This document shows positions 57,131 to 64,000 of a stretch of DNA of 64,000 nt, piece after piece. The DNA is from Bacillus methanolicus. GTDB lineage: Bacteria; Bacillota; Bacilli; Bacillales; Cytobacillaceae. The stretch lies in assembly GCF_028888695.1 (NCBI RefSeq), contig NZ_PNFF01000001.1:939501-1003500 (forward strand). Direction: 5' to 3'. A program made the position numbers and the translations under genes. The notes under the pieces were generated by a model that was given only the letters and a program-made list of their open reading frames with translations, searched no databases and was not told the origin of the DNA. Position 1 is the first letter of the stretch. The number at the start of each line of letters is the position of its first letter.

Positions 57131-58657
57131 CTATTGTTTTTCCTGCACATATGAATGCACTGCCGGAATGGCTTCGATCAAATCGCTGGCTAGAACGTCC
57201 CATTGCGAATGGCCGCGCTCGACAAGCCAATCCGCTGCTTGGCCATGCACCCAGACGGCATTGCTGATCGCGGCTTGAGCTGAATCGTGCTGCAACAAAA
57301 ATGCGGCAATCATCCCCGTCAGCACATCTCCGCTTCCGCCTTTCGCCAACGCTGGATTTCCGGTTGTATTGACATAGTGTGAACCGTCCGGCGTGGTGAC
57401 GATTGTATACGGTCCTTTTAAAACGACATAGATGCCGTACGCTGTCGCCAGTTTCTTTGCAAGGCCGAACCGATCTTGTTCGACATCGCGAATCGACATA
57501 TGAAGCATGCGCGCCATTTCTCCGGAATGCGGGGTAACCACTGTTGCCGCTTTTCGTTCACGGATCAATTCAGCATAATCGTCCCAGAAAAAGAGCGCGT
57601 CGGCATCGATTACAAGCGGCACAGGCTGCTTCAATAAAGTCCGGACAAGCTGCCGTGTACCATCCGTTCTTCCCATTCCTGGGCCAACCGCGATCGCATC
57701 GATATCTAGAGAAGACACATCCATGACGCCGGAAAACGCCCCATCCTTCGCTGGACACGGATAGTACATTGCTTCCGGAACACGGTTGGCGACAACGGAA
57801 TAAATGTCATCCGGCACCGCCATCGTTAATAATCCCGCTCCGCTTCGCAGCGCCGCTTTGGCCGTAAATGTTACCGCTCCTGTCATCTGCCGCGAACCGC
57901 CAATCACTAAAAGTTTTCCGTGCGTTCCTTTATGAGATGACCGTTTTCTTTTTGGCATTGTCCGCACGACATCGTCCTCTTTCCATACAAAACGTGGCAC
58001 GGCATTCCGCTTGACGGCAAGCGGAGGAATGCCGATATCAACAAGAAGAAGTTCACCGTAATAGTCTGCTGTCGGGAACGTATACGCCCCTAGTTTCGGA
58101 CATTGAATCGTAATTGTGGCATCGGCGCAAACGGCGGTTTCGACCTCTCCTCCGTCCGACGGCGTTCCGCTCGGAATATCGATCGCATAGACAGCAGCGT
58201 TCGAACGGTTGACAAGCTTAATGATCTCTTTATACGGCGGCCGTACCTCCCCTTTGATTCCAATACCAAGCAAGGCGTCAATGATGACATCATATTGTAA
58301 AATATGTGCGGCAAACACTTGTTCATTTCCCTCATATGGTTTCCAGTCATATCCGGAACGTTCATACACCTCAAGTGCCGTTTTCGCTGCTCCTTTCACC
58401 TTTTCTTTTGGCGGAACAAGCCATACATCCACATCATAGCCATAGCTTTTAAACATTCTTGCGATAACCAATCCGTCGCCGCCGTTGTTGCCTTTCCCGG
58501 CTAGCACCGCTACCCGCGCCGAACGGGGAATGTGTTCACGCAGCTTATGAAACAGTGCCTGCCCGGCGTTTTCCATCAATGAATCGGCGCTGATGCCGAT
58601 TTGTTCAGTCGTGTCGCGGTCGATTTCGTACATTTCTGCGGCTGTAACAATATACAT
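57131..58657 (-). CDS. nnrD: Bifunctional NAD(P)HX epimerase/dehydratase
   Basis: 508 residues from ATG 58657, behind GAGGTGAT. Repairs hydrated NADH and NADPH. Residues 1-215 are the epimerase (YjeF N) domain: AEMYEIDRDTTEQIGI, VAVLAGKGNNGGDGLVIAR, VIDALLGIGIKGEVRPPY, AIDIPSGTPSDGG. Residues 225-508 are the ADP-dependent dehydratase (carbohydrate kinase fold): HGKLLVIGGSRQMTGAVTF, IAVGPGMGRTDG, VVTPHSGEMARML, and ALAKGGSGDVLTGMIAA. The coding sequence is visibly richer in G+C than its neighbours, hinting at acquisition. Confidence 0.94.
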   Translation of the reverse strand: MYIVTAAEMYEIDRDTTEQIGISADSLMENAGQALFHKLREHIPRSARVAVLAGKGNNGGDGLVIARMFKSYGYDVDVWLVPPKEKVKGAAKTALEVYERSGYDWKPYEGNEQVFAAHILQYDVIIDALLGIGIKGEVRPPYKEIIKLVNRSNAAVYAIDIPSGTPSDGGEVETAVCADATITIQCPKLGAYTFPTADYYGELLLVDIGIPPLAVKRNAVPRFVWKEDDVVRTMPKRKRSSHKGTHGKLLVIGGSRQMTGAVTFTAKAALRSGAGLLTMAVPDDIYSVVANRVPEAMYYPCPAKDGAFSGVMDVSSLDIDAIAVGPGMGRTDGTRQLVRTLLKQPVPLVIDADALFFWDDYAELIRERKAATVVTPHSGEMARMLHMSIRDVEQDRFGLAKKLATAYGIYVVLKGPYTIVTTPDGSHYVNTTGNPALAKGGSGDVLTGMIAAFLLQHDSAQAAISNAVWVHGQAADWLVERGHSQWDVLASDLIEAIPAVHSYVQEKQ

Positions 58658-58785
58658 CATCATCACCTCATCGACTAAATATGTATTTGTCCGGTTTCAT
58701 TAATTTGTTCTCCTCGAAAAGAGAAAACACCTGTAGAAAATTTTTTCATTTATGCTGGAACAAAAACAGTAATAATCGAGCAGGC

Positions 58786-58823
58786 AAAAAAGCGATTGCC
58801 GTTTTTTGGCAACCGCTTTTTTA
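58786..58823. terminator. Bidirectional terminator
   Basis: AAAAAAGCG-TTGCC pairs with GGCAA-CGCTTTTTT around GTTTTTT. Confidence 0.85.
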
Positions 58824-58909
58824 TAATACAAGTAAAATTCCTCATAACATACTATTTACACTAAACATATTCGACAAAGAAGTAAGATGCTGAACCTCGG
58901 AAAAGTTTC

Positions 58910-59200
58910 TTACACCCTCATCAATTGAAAACGACCTGTTCCAAATAGACCTTTTACATAATCAAGTTTCGTATGGTCAAAATAGACGAAATCCTTCTCA
59001 TGAATCAGAATCCGAACTCCATCAAACTCGTAAATTTTGTCACTGGTTAATGGCTGCTCTTCCAGAGACAGCTTCAGCTGAGGCCCTCCTCAGCCAATGC
59101 CCATTGTGAGCCGGACATATAGTTCTTCTTGATCGTGCTGTTTTTCTTTTTGAATGATTTCTGAAAGAACCTTAAGTGCAGAGCCAGAAATTTCAAACAT
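58910..59200 (-). CDS. HesB/IscA-like protein with in-frame TGA, candidate selenoprotein
   Basis: 96 codons from ATG 59200 (ATG 59203 also possible) after GAGGTGAT to TAA at 58910. MFEISGSALKVLSEIIQKE, then ELYVRLTMGIG, an in-frame TGA at 59092-59090 (codon 37), then GGPQLKLSLEEQPL, VRILIHEKDFVYFDHTKLDY and VKGLFGTGRFQLMRV. The two halves join perfectly in one frame. In this family the position is expected to be cysteine (GIGCGGP), and selenocysteine versions of HesB-like proteins are known. A SECIS-like hairpin follows (next feature). The alternative is a one-base nonsense mutation of a Cys codon (TGC/TGT to TGA). No selA, selB, selC or selD is in the window. Confidence 0.6.
59053..59072 (-). 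promoter_or_regulatory. Candidate bacterial SECIS hairpin
   Basis: In the mRNA GCUG pairs with CAGC and CUC with GAG, leaving a single bulged U and the apical loop UGGAA. It starts 17 bases after the UGA, putting the loop GG about 26-27 bases downstream, within the distance usual for bacterial SECIS elements, which also favour a bulged U and loop G residues. The UGA itself can sit in a neighbouring stem, GCUGAGG/CCUCAGC. Confidence 0.45.
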
Positions 59201-59524
59201 CATATCACCTCAAGTACTTTTATCTGTTTACCCATTTAAAATGACATACCGTTAATAATAAAAGAATGTCGACAAAATTAGTGTATAGATTATAAGGTAA
59301 TACTTAACATATAAGATTGCAAGTTTGAAAGAAACTATAATAAATACAGAACTTATTTAACCTCACCCATGTACATTTGGTTTATCCAAATCAGTAAAAA
59401 CATAACAATTCATTGTAAAATACAGTCTAAAAAAGTAAAGTATTGTCTTTATTTCGTTTTCGATTATAGTGTTTTTATAGTTAATATTTTGTTTGCGAGA
59501 TTGCAAGTATAAGGAGATTTTAAT

Positions 59525-60685
59525 ATGAAAAGGAAAAAATTCCTTGTTTATGGGTGGATGTTAAGTGCTGTCCTCCTGCTTTCATCGATTTTGCTTCTAA
59601 TCAATATGTATTTTCAAGAAAAAGAACAGGAAAAGGCAATTAAAGTACATTATGTTGCAAAAATGCAGGCAACAAGAACAAGTATCCCTGTTGAAAAAAC
59701 ACTTGATGAAAAAATATTTGTTGAAAAAGCCACACTCGCAGCAATAGGCGATATTTTGATTCATGATTGGCTGTATGAAGATGCAAAAACGAAAAACGGT
59801 TATGATTTTAAGCCGATGTTAAAAGAAGTAAAACCCCTTCTATTAAAACCTGATCTTCTCCTTGCAAACCAAGAAACAGTGTTGGGAGGAACAAAACTCG
59901 GTCTTTCTAGTTATCCGTTGTTTAACAGTCCACAAGAAGTTGGAGATGCATTCATTGATGCAGGAGTAGATATTGTGTCCACTGCAAATAACCATTCATT
60001 AGATAAAGGAGAAAAAGGTATTTTTGCTGCGATTGATTACTATCACAAGGCCAACCTTCCCTATGTAGGAAGTTTTAAGGACAAGAAAGATCAGCAAACA
60101 TTGCGCATTTTAAATGCAAACGGCATTCGGGTTGCTTACCTGTCTTTTACATATGGAACAAATGGCATCCAAATTCCGCCAGGTAAAGAATACCTAGTTA
60201 ATTTAATTGACCGTTTAAAAATGAAAAATGAAATTCAGAGAGCAAAACAGGAAGCAGATATTGTCGTTATAAGCATCCACTGGGGAAATGAGTATCAGCG
60301 CTTTCCAAGTGAAAAACAAAAGCAGCTGGCACGGTTTCTCTCTAATGAGGGGGCCGATATCATCTTTGGACATCACCCGCATGTACTGCAACCGATGGAC
60401 TGGATTAAGGCTAATGACGGTCGAAAGACACTTGTTGTATATTCTCTTGGGAATTTTTTATCAGGACAAATGTGGGATTATAAGGATATCGGGGGGATTG
60501 CTACTGTCGAAGTAACAAAACATGTCAGCCCTTCAGGAACCAAAATAGAATTGTCCAATCCTCAATTTATCCCTACCTTTGTCAAAAATTCACATCTTAG
60601 AAATTATCAAGTTGTACCATTGCAGACAATCGGAACAGCAAAATACAATGAAATTATGGAACATATGACCCAATGGCTCCGTTAA
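59525..60685 (+). CDS. CapA-family (PGA_cap) metallophosphatase-like protein
   Basis: 386 residues. ATG 59525 follows AAGGAG. One N-terminal membrane helix (FLVYGWMLSAVLLLSSILLLI) anchors an external domain with the calcineurin-like motifs of CapA proteins: ATLAAIGDILIHDW, LLLANQETVLGG, DIVSTANNHSLDKG, VVISIHWGNEYQRFPS, DIIFGHHPHVLQPM and VYSLGNFLSGQ. CapA/PgsA proteins help poly-gamma-glutamate synthesis or export; no other pgs/cap genes are here, so this stand-alone member's task is uncertain. Confidence 0.88.
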   Translation: MKRKKFLVYGWMLSAVLLLSSILLLINMYFQEKEQEKAIKVHYVAKMQATRTSIPVEKTLDEKIFVEKATLAAIGDILIHDWLYEDAKTKNGYDFKPMLKEVKPLLLKPDLLLANQETVLGGTKLGLSSYPLFNSPQEVGDAFIDAGVDIVSTANNHSLDKGEKGIFAAIDYYHKANLPYVGSFKDKKDQQTLRILNANGIRVAYLSFTYGTNGIQIPPGKEYLVNLIDRLKMKNEIQRAKQEADIVVISIHWGNEYQRFPSEKQKQLARFLSNEGADIIFGHHPHVLQPMDWIKANDGRKTLVVYSLGNFLSGQMWDYKDIGGIATVEVTKHVSPSGTKIELSNPQFIPTFVKNSHLRNYQVVPLQTIGTAKYNEIMEHMTQWLR

Positions 60686-60837
60686 CAATACGGAGCTATT
60701 TTTTCCTGAGGACATTGTATATAAATTTAAGATCTGATAATCATTTTTTGACGATTTTAAAAATGTTTTCAGTTTATTCGCGCCACTTCATTTTTTTCTT
60801 TTATAATAATATTAATTTTCTCATAGGAAGGATGATC

Positions 60838-61131
60838 ATGTTGAAGATACAAATCAGTGATGAGGCAGCTGCATGGTACAAGGATGAAATGCTACTAAAA
60901 GAAGGAGATTTTGTAAGGTTTTTTACCCGATATGGCGGATGCAGCACCGTTCAGCAAGGTTTTTCTTTAGGCGTGTCAAACGAGGAGCCGAACGACATTG
61001 GTGCTGAAACAAAAAAAGATGGAATCACTTTTTATATAGAAGAAAAAGACTTGTGGTACTTTGACGAGAATGATCTTCTGATCGAATTTAATCCTAAAAT
61101 CGGAGAACCTGAGTTTCATTATTCTAAGTAA
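60838..61131 (+). CDS. yneR: HesB/IscA-like protein YneR
   Basis: 97 residues from ATG 60838 after GGAAGG (TTG 60841 is possible). LKIQISDEAAAWYKDEMLLKEGDFVRFFTRYGGCSTVQQGFSLGV and GITFYIEEKDLWYFDENDLLIEF closely match B. subtilis YneR as I remember it. It is a single-cysteine relative of IscA/HesB; its role is unknown. A second, different family member with an in-frame TGA is 1.6 kb to the left. Confidence 0.9.
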   Translation: MLKIQISDEAAAWYKDEMLLKEGDFVRFFTRYGGCSTVQQGFSLGVSNEEPNDIGAETKKDGITFYIEEKDLWYFDENDLLIEFNPKIGEPEFHYSK

Positions 61132-61200
61132 TAAAAAGGGTATAACTCCTGCTAACAGTTGAAATATTATATTGAAGGGGGCCTAATTCTGCCCCTTTTC

Positions 61201-61491
61201 TTACCATATATGATCATGCAGACCCTCTTTTTTAAGAATCTCAACTTGTTTTTCTCCAAGCAAATCGAAATGAGAGTAGCCGTCTTTTCTTTTATGAATC
61301 CATTCCGGTTTCAACTTGTATTTTTCTCCCCATTTTTTTAATTTTTCAATGTCATTGCAGCCCACTTTCGTCACTGTTTTGCAGCCGGGAAAACGGTCAT
61401 CCAGCCAATAATGTGTTAGAAACGCAATCTTTCCGCTTTCAATCTCGTCTTTCCAGCGGCGAAGCTCTTCTTTTGTAATTCCAAATGCCAA
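61201..61491 (-). CDS. yneQ: YneQ-like protein of unknown function
   Basis: 96 residues: MAFGITKEELRRWKDEIESGKIAFLTHYWLDDRFPGCKTVTKVGC, then WGEKYKLKPEWIHKRKDGYSHFDLLGEKQ. Placed as in B. subtilis beside yneP and yneR, and the sequence fits YneQ. The conserved His, Cys and Asp residues hint at an enzyme or metal site, but none is known. Confidence 0.8.
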   Translation of the reverse strand: MAFGITKEELRRWKDEIESGKIAFLTHYWLDDRFPGCKTVTKVGCNDIEKLKKWGEKYKLKPEWIHKRKDGYSHFDLLGEKQVEILKKEGLHDHIW

Positions 61492-61510
61492 CCCAAGTCA
61501 CCCTTCGTAT

Positions 61511-61936
61511 TTATTTATCCCTTTTTTTCGCGTTTTCATATGCATTGTGCCAATCAGGAAGCATCTTCTTGATTGCAATCGGACAGAAAGAATCCTTTTT
61601 CACACACACATGCTTTGAAAAGCCGGTTGCAGCCAAATCTCCTGAACCGTTATAAATTTCGTATCCATATGTAACGCGAAATCCATCATATTCTTCAATC
61701 CATGTTTTCACTATAGCTTTTTCACCGTAACGGACAGCCTTTTTATAAGAGGCTTGGATGTCAATGACAGGTGCGAGGATGCCTTCTTTTTCCATTTCTG
61801 CATATTTAAATCCAAGATCCTCGATAAGTTTTGTTCGGCCAATCTCCATCCAAATCAAATAATTCGCATGATAGACTACACCCATTTGATCGGTTTCAGC
61901 ATAACGGACATCAAATTCTGTTGTTGATACAAGCAT
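61511..61936 (-). CDS. yneP: Hotdog-fold acyl-CoA thioesterase YneP
   Basis: 141 residues from ATG 61936, ahead of which GGGGAA is seen; a longer frame from 61966 is less likely. TTEFDVRYAETDQMGVVYHANYLIWMEIGRTKLIEDLG has the 4-hydroxybenzoyl-CoA thioesterase signature (Asp in ETDQMGVVYHANY), followed by KAVRYGEKAIVKTWIEEYDG and GFSKHVCVKKDSFCPIAIKK. It hydrolyses acyl-CoA; the natural substrate is unknown. Confidence 0.88.
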   Translation of the reverse strand: MLVSTTEFDVRYAETDQMGVVYHANYLIWMEIGRTKLIEDLGFKYAEMEKEGILAPVIDIQASYKKAVRYGEKAIVKTWIEEYDGFRVTYGYEIYNGSGDLAATGFSKHVCVKKDSFCPIAIKKMLPDWHNAYENAKKRDK

Positions 61937-62000
61937 GTCTATTCCCCGTTTCGTACTTATTTCCAACTTTATCTTAACACATTTATTTTTTATTCTCTAA

Positions 62001-62028
62001 AAAAAATAACCTTGCCAATGGCAAGGTC
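62001..62028 (-). terminator. Terminator of tlp
   Basis: On the minus strand ACCTTGCC-ATT-GGCAAGGT is followed by TATTTTTTTT. Confidence 0.9.
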
Positions 62029-62040
62029 GAATATGTCTGG

Positions 62041-62274
62041 TTATTGGTTATCGTTATGCTGGGCACGATATTCATCCTTTATTTCAGCACGCATTCCCTC
62101 GATAGATTCACGGCGCCGTTCATTCTTTGCTTCAATTTGCGCCCGCTCTTCCTCATTTGAAAACTCTAATGTAGCTTCTGCGTCTTCCATATTTTCAATC
62201 GTATGAAAAATCATTGATTGAAGCTTTTCGACGTTATCACTTCGGTCATCCGGTTTCGGTTTGTTGTTTGCCAT
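62041..62274 (-). CDS. tlp: Small acid-soluble spore protein Tlp
   Basis: 77 residues: NKPKPDDRSDNVEKLQSMIFHTIENMEDAEATLEFSNEEERAQI and KNERRRESIEGMRAEIKDEYR, the pattern of the thioredoxin-like Tlp spore protein (DDRSDNVEKLQ, TIEN, ESI-MR-EIKDE). Made in the forespore and packed into the spore core in B. subtilis. AAGGAGG precedes the ATG. Gene order sspN-tlp-yneP is kept. Confidence 0.93.
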   Translation of the reverse strand: MANNKPKPDDRSDNVEKLQSMIFHTIENMEDAEATLEFSNEEERAQIEAKNERRRESIEGMRAEIKDEYRAQHNDNQ

Positions 62275-62375
62275 TACAATTCCTCCTTATCAATTGGATC
62301 GTACATCTTATAGTTTGTTTCAAAAACAAAAAAAATTTTCGAGGAAAAAAGCGGTTTTTTTAAAACAAATAAATA

Positions 62376-62416
62376 AACCCGCCAAACGGGGGTATTTTTG
62401 GCAGGTTTTTTACATG
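62376..62416. terminator. Terminator of sspN
   Basis: ACCCGCCAAA and TTTGGCAGGT pair around CGGGGGTATT, with T runs on both strands. Confidence 0.8.
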
Positions 62417-62426
62417 AAATTAAGTA

Positions 62427-62570
62427 TTATTCTCCTTTTGTCTGAATCACTTGTGCATGCTGGCCGGATTTGTCCTGCATTTGCTTTCCTTTATTGCCTC
62501 CAAATCCGCGCGGCTGAGTACCAATATGGTTTGGTACAAAATGCTTTCTGCTTCCTTTAGGATTACTCAT
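62427..62570 (-). CDS. sspN: Small acid-soluble spore protein N
   Basis: 47 residues, below usual ORF cut-offs: [40 protein letters not shown] and VIQTKGE. P-H-GT-P, NKGK-M-D-SG and the QTKGE end are SspN features, and the place before tlp agrees. Forespore-expressed minor spore protein. Its ribosome binding site AAGGAGGAGGG is partly inside a hairpin (62580-62611). Confidence 0.88.
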   Translation of the reverse strand: MSNPKGSRKHFVPNHIGTQPRGFGGNKGKQMQDKSGQHAQVIQTKGE

Positions 62571-62579
62571 TTTATCCCT

Positions 62580-62611
62580 CCTCCTTTTTAAGTATGTGCC
62601 TTAAAAGGAGG
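62580..62611 (-). promoter_or_regulatory. Hairpin covering the sspN ribosome binding site
   Basis: On the minus strand CCTCCTTTTAAG pairs with CTTAAAAAGGAGG around GCACATA. The second arm includes the AAGGAGG of sspN. It lacks a T run, so an effect on translation of read-through transcripts is more likely than termination. Confidence 0.5.
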
Positions 62612-62635
62612 ATTCATAATTGGAAAAGGATGTGA

Positions 62636-62767
62636 TTATTCTGCTTTTCCAAGCATTTTTTGTTCAAGCCGTTCTTCAATTTTTTCTAACGCATCACGGT
62701 CATTCAATAATTGTTGTTTATTTTCAGAGACTAGCTCTTTAAATGTACGTTTCCTTGGCTTTCTCAT
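62636..62767 (-). CDS. FbpB-family small basic protein
   Basis: 43 residues, below usual ORF cut-offs. ATG 62767 follows AAGGAAGGTGAT. MRKPRKRTFKELVSENKQQL and LNDRDALEKIEERLEQKMLGK fit the FbpB family (R-K-R-FEELV-ENK-ELL-D---I--IEERLE). In B. subtilis FbpB works with the Fur-controlled small RNA FsrA in iron sparing; whether this copy does so is unknown, and no Fur box was recognised. Confidence 0.7.
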   Translation of the reverse strand: MRKPRKRTFKELVSENKQQLLNDRDALEKIEERLEQKMLGKAE

Positions 62768-62951
62768 CACGATCACCTTCCTTTACTCTTATTTTAACAG
62801 TTATTATGCCCTTAAACGATCTAAATTATTACAACTTTTTGAAAATTTGTTCGTTTTATTTTTTTAAACACCAAAGTCCCCTTTCCAAAAAAGAGCAAAA
62901 AAAAGCATAGCTGCTACAACTAAGCTCAAAAAAGGATATCGTTTATTGTTT

Positions 62952-63341
62952 TCAACCTTTTCTGGCGATTGCAAAATGACTTACAAACACTAATAAAAAG
63001 GAGCTTAATGGTATTAAAGTCAATATTCTCAATAATGTTTCCTGTGTAATTTCTTTTCCTTCAATAACAAGAGTAAAGTGAACAGGAACAAAAAGGATTA
63101 AAAATAGCAGTCCGCTTGTCAAAATTACTTTTGAAGCCCTCACAGAATGTCTGCTGAATAATGAATACAAAATAAATGGGGCCGAACATAAGAGAGCAAG
63201 GTACAAGTAATTTAAGTCCGTTAGTCCTCCGTCCATTAAATAATTACCTGACAATAGGCGCAATATAATAGACGTTCCATACACAAGTAAAAAAATACAT
63301 GCAATACTTGACATTACTAAGAAACCTCTAGAACGATTCAT
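62952..63341 (-). CDS. Four-helix membrane protein of unknown function
   Basis: 129 residues from ATG 63341 (ATG 63344 also possible), after AGGGAGG. Four hydrophobic segments: FLVMSSIACIFLLVYGTSII, LNYLYLALLCSAPFILYSLF, VILTSGLLFLILFVPVHFTL and ILTLIPLSSFLLVFVSHFAI. Short basic loops between. Not recognised as a family. Confidence 0.7.
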   Translation of the reverse strand: MNRSRGFLVMSSIACIFLLVYGTSIILRLLSGNYLMDGGLTDLNYLYLALLCSAPFILYSLFSRHSVRASKVILTSGLLFLILFVPVHFTLVIEGKEITQETLLRILTLIPLSSFLLVFVSHFAIARKG

Positions 63342-63436
63342 CATTTTAACCTCCCTTTCATTCCAATTTATACATATTATAATTAATTAATATTATTAAA
63401 TCTTGGATTTATGTGAATATTTTGTGAATTAAAAAA

Positions 63437-63466
63437 GATAAAAAAAGCACAGCATTTGCTGTGCTA
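63437..63466 (-). terminator. Terminator of the thioredoxin-like gene
   Basis: AGCACAGCA pairs with TGCTGTGCT; on the minus strand a run of Ts (TTTTTTTATC) follows. Confidence 0.85.
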
Positions 63467-63529
63467 ATAAGTGAATTTGATTTTGTTTGCACTTCTTAAG
63501 CGAAACCAAAATTGTTTCATGATTCTGTC

Positions 63530-64000
63530 TTATAAATCTTCGGTATATTGTTTCATTTTGTCAATGGTCATTGAGCCTAAATATTTGCTTCGGATAATCC
63601 CTTTTTCATCGATAAAAAATGTAGTAGGAATGGTTAAGATTTGATACATCTTGTTCACTGAATCATCTTCATCCAATAGGATCGGAAAAGTCACACCCAT
63701 CTCTTTTGCAAACTGTTGAACATCATATTGCGGGTCGATATTCACTGCCAGGATGACAATATCCTCTTTTTTTTCCCGATAAAATTGCTCCATCTCAGGC
63801 ATTTCCTCTTTACAAGGAGGGCACCACGTTGCCCAAAAATTTAACATGACTTTCTTGCCTTCAAATTGTGATAATTTTACCGTTTCACCGGTTAATGTTT
63901 TTAATTCAAAGTCAGGTGCTTTCACTCCCGTTTGCAAGCCCGGTAGATTTTCTGGCTGTCTTGGTGTGTCTTCTTTTTCCATTGCTTGGACGAGTGCAAC
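63530..64000 (-). CDS. TlpA/ResA-type thiol-disulfide oxidoreductase (YneN-like, 5' end outside window)
   Basis: The frame is open to the right edge (VALVQAMEKEDTPRQPENLPG), so the N-terminal membrane anchor lies outside. GVKAPDFELKTLTGETVKLSQFEGKKVMLNFWATWCPPCKEEMPE shows the thioredoxin fold with active site WCPPC, followed by ILAVNIDPQYDVQQFAKE and the cis-proline loop ILTIPTTFFIDEKG. Family members reduce disulfides outside the membrane, for example in apocytochromes or spore-coat precursors. Position next to sspN and tlp supports YneN. Confidence 0.9.
   Translation of the reverse strand, partial: VALVQAMEKEDTPRQPENLPGLQTGVKAPDFELKTLTGETVKLSQFEGKKVMLNFWATWCPPCKEEMPEMEQFYREKKEDIVILAVNIDPQYDVQQFAKEMGVTFPILLDEDDSVNKMYQILTIPTTFFIDEKGIIRSKYLGSMTIDKMKQYTEDL

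Overview
The window looks like a chromosome segment of an endospore-forming, AT-rich member of the Bacillaceae. From about 47.4 kb to the right end it keeps, with insertions, the gene order known from Bacillus subtilis: parC, parE, yneT, plsY, yneR, yneQ, yneP, tlp, sspN, then a TlpA/YneN-like thioredoxin. tlp and sspN are small acid-soluble spore protein genes, so the organism sporulates. I cannot name the species.

Layout. 0-9 kb: fermentation and redox genes (an Old-Yellow-Enzyme type reductase cut by the window edge, 2,3-butanediol dehydrogenase, a doubly frameshifted zinc alcohol dehydrogenase, a class III aminotransferase, a YteA-type zinc-finger protein), with an IS110 element between two dehydrogenases. 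9-13 kb: a decayed TnpB element, an ISL3 element and a glcD relic. 13-20 kb: small exported or membrane proteins, a LysM-NlpC/P60 wall hydrolase and a 1142-residue membrane protein. 20.5-34.6 kb: a wrecked surface-glycan locus. It holds manC (broken by an inversion), glycosyltransferases, gmd (frameshifted), an Rmd-like reductase, a TPR-glycosyltransferase and a probable spore-surface protein, and suggests GDP-mannose to GDP-deoxyhexose synthesis and transfer. Three IS21-family elements lie in it, one nested inside another. 34.6-37.1 kb: IS66, abutting a type I-C-like CRISPR array (37.1-42.9 kb) that has no leader or cas genes in the window. The array is split by an IS4-family element inside a spacer and by an IS3-in-IS3 nest inside a repeat. 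43-46.4 kb: an IS21 relic, a decayed LAGLIDADG endonuclease gene behind a LexA-box promoter, and a nucleotidyltransferase/small-protein pair resembling a toxin-antitoxin module. 46.5-64 kb: mostly core genome.

Most notable observations. (1) A HesB/IscA-like gene at 58910-59200 has an in-frame TGA exactly where relatives are expected to have cysteine (GIG-x-GGP), followed by a hairpin with bulged U and a GG apical loop at SECIS distance: a candidate selenoprotein. (2) Three copies of an approximately 110-bp structured element (40215, 43057, 43820) share outer stems with compensatory changes but have different inner hairpins. (3) Transposon nesting can be dated from exact target duplications, and an in-frame fusion of two IstA proteins has arisen. 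(4) The CRISPR array is decapitated and fragmented. (5) An SOS-type promoter stands before a homing endonuclease gene. All identifications come from reading the sequence and remembered family features; no database search was run.
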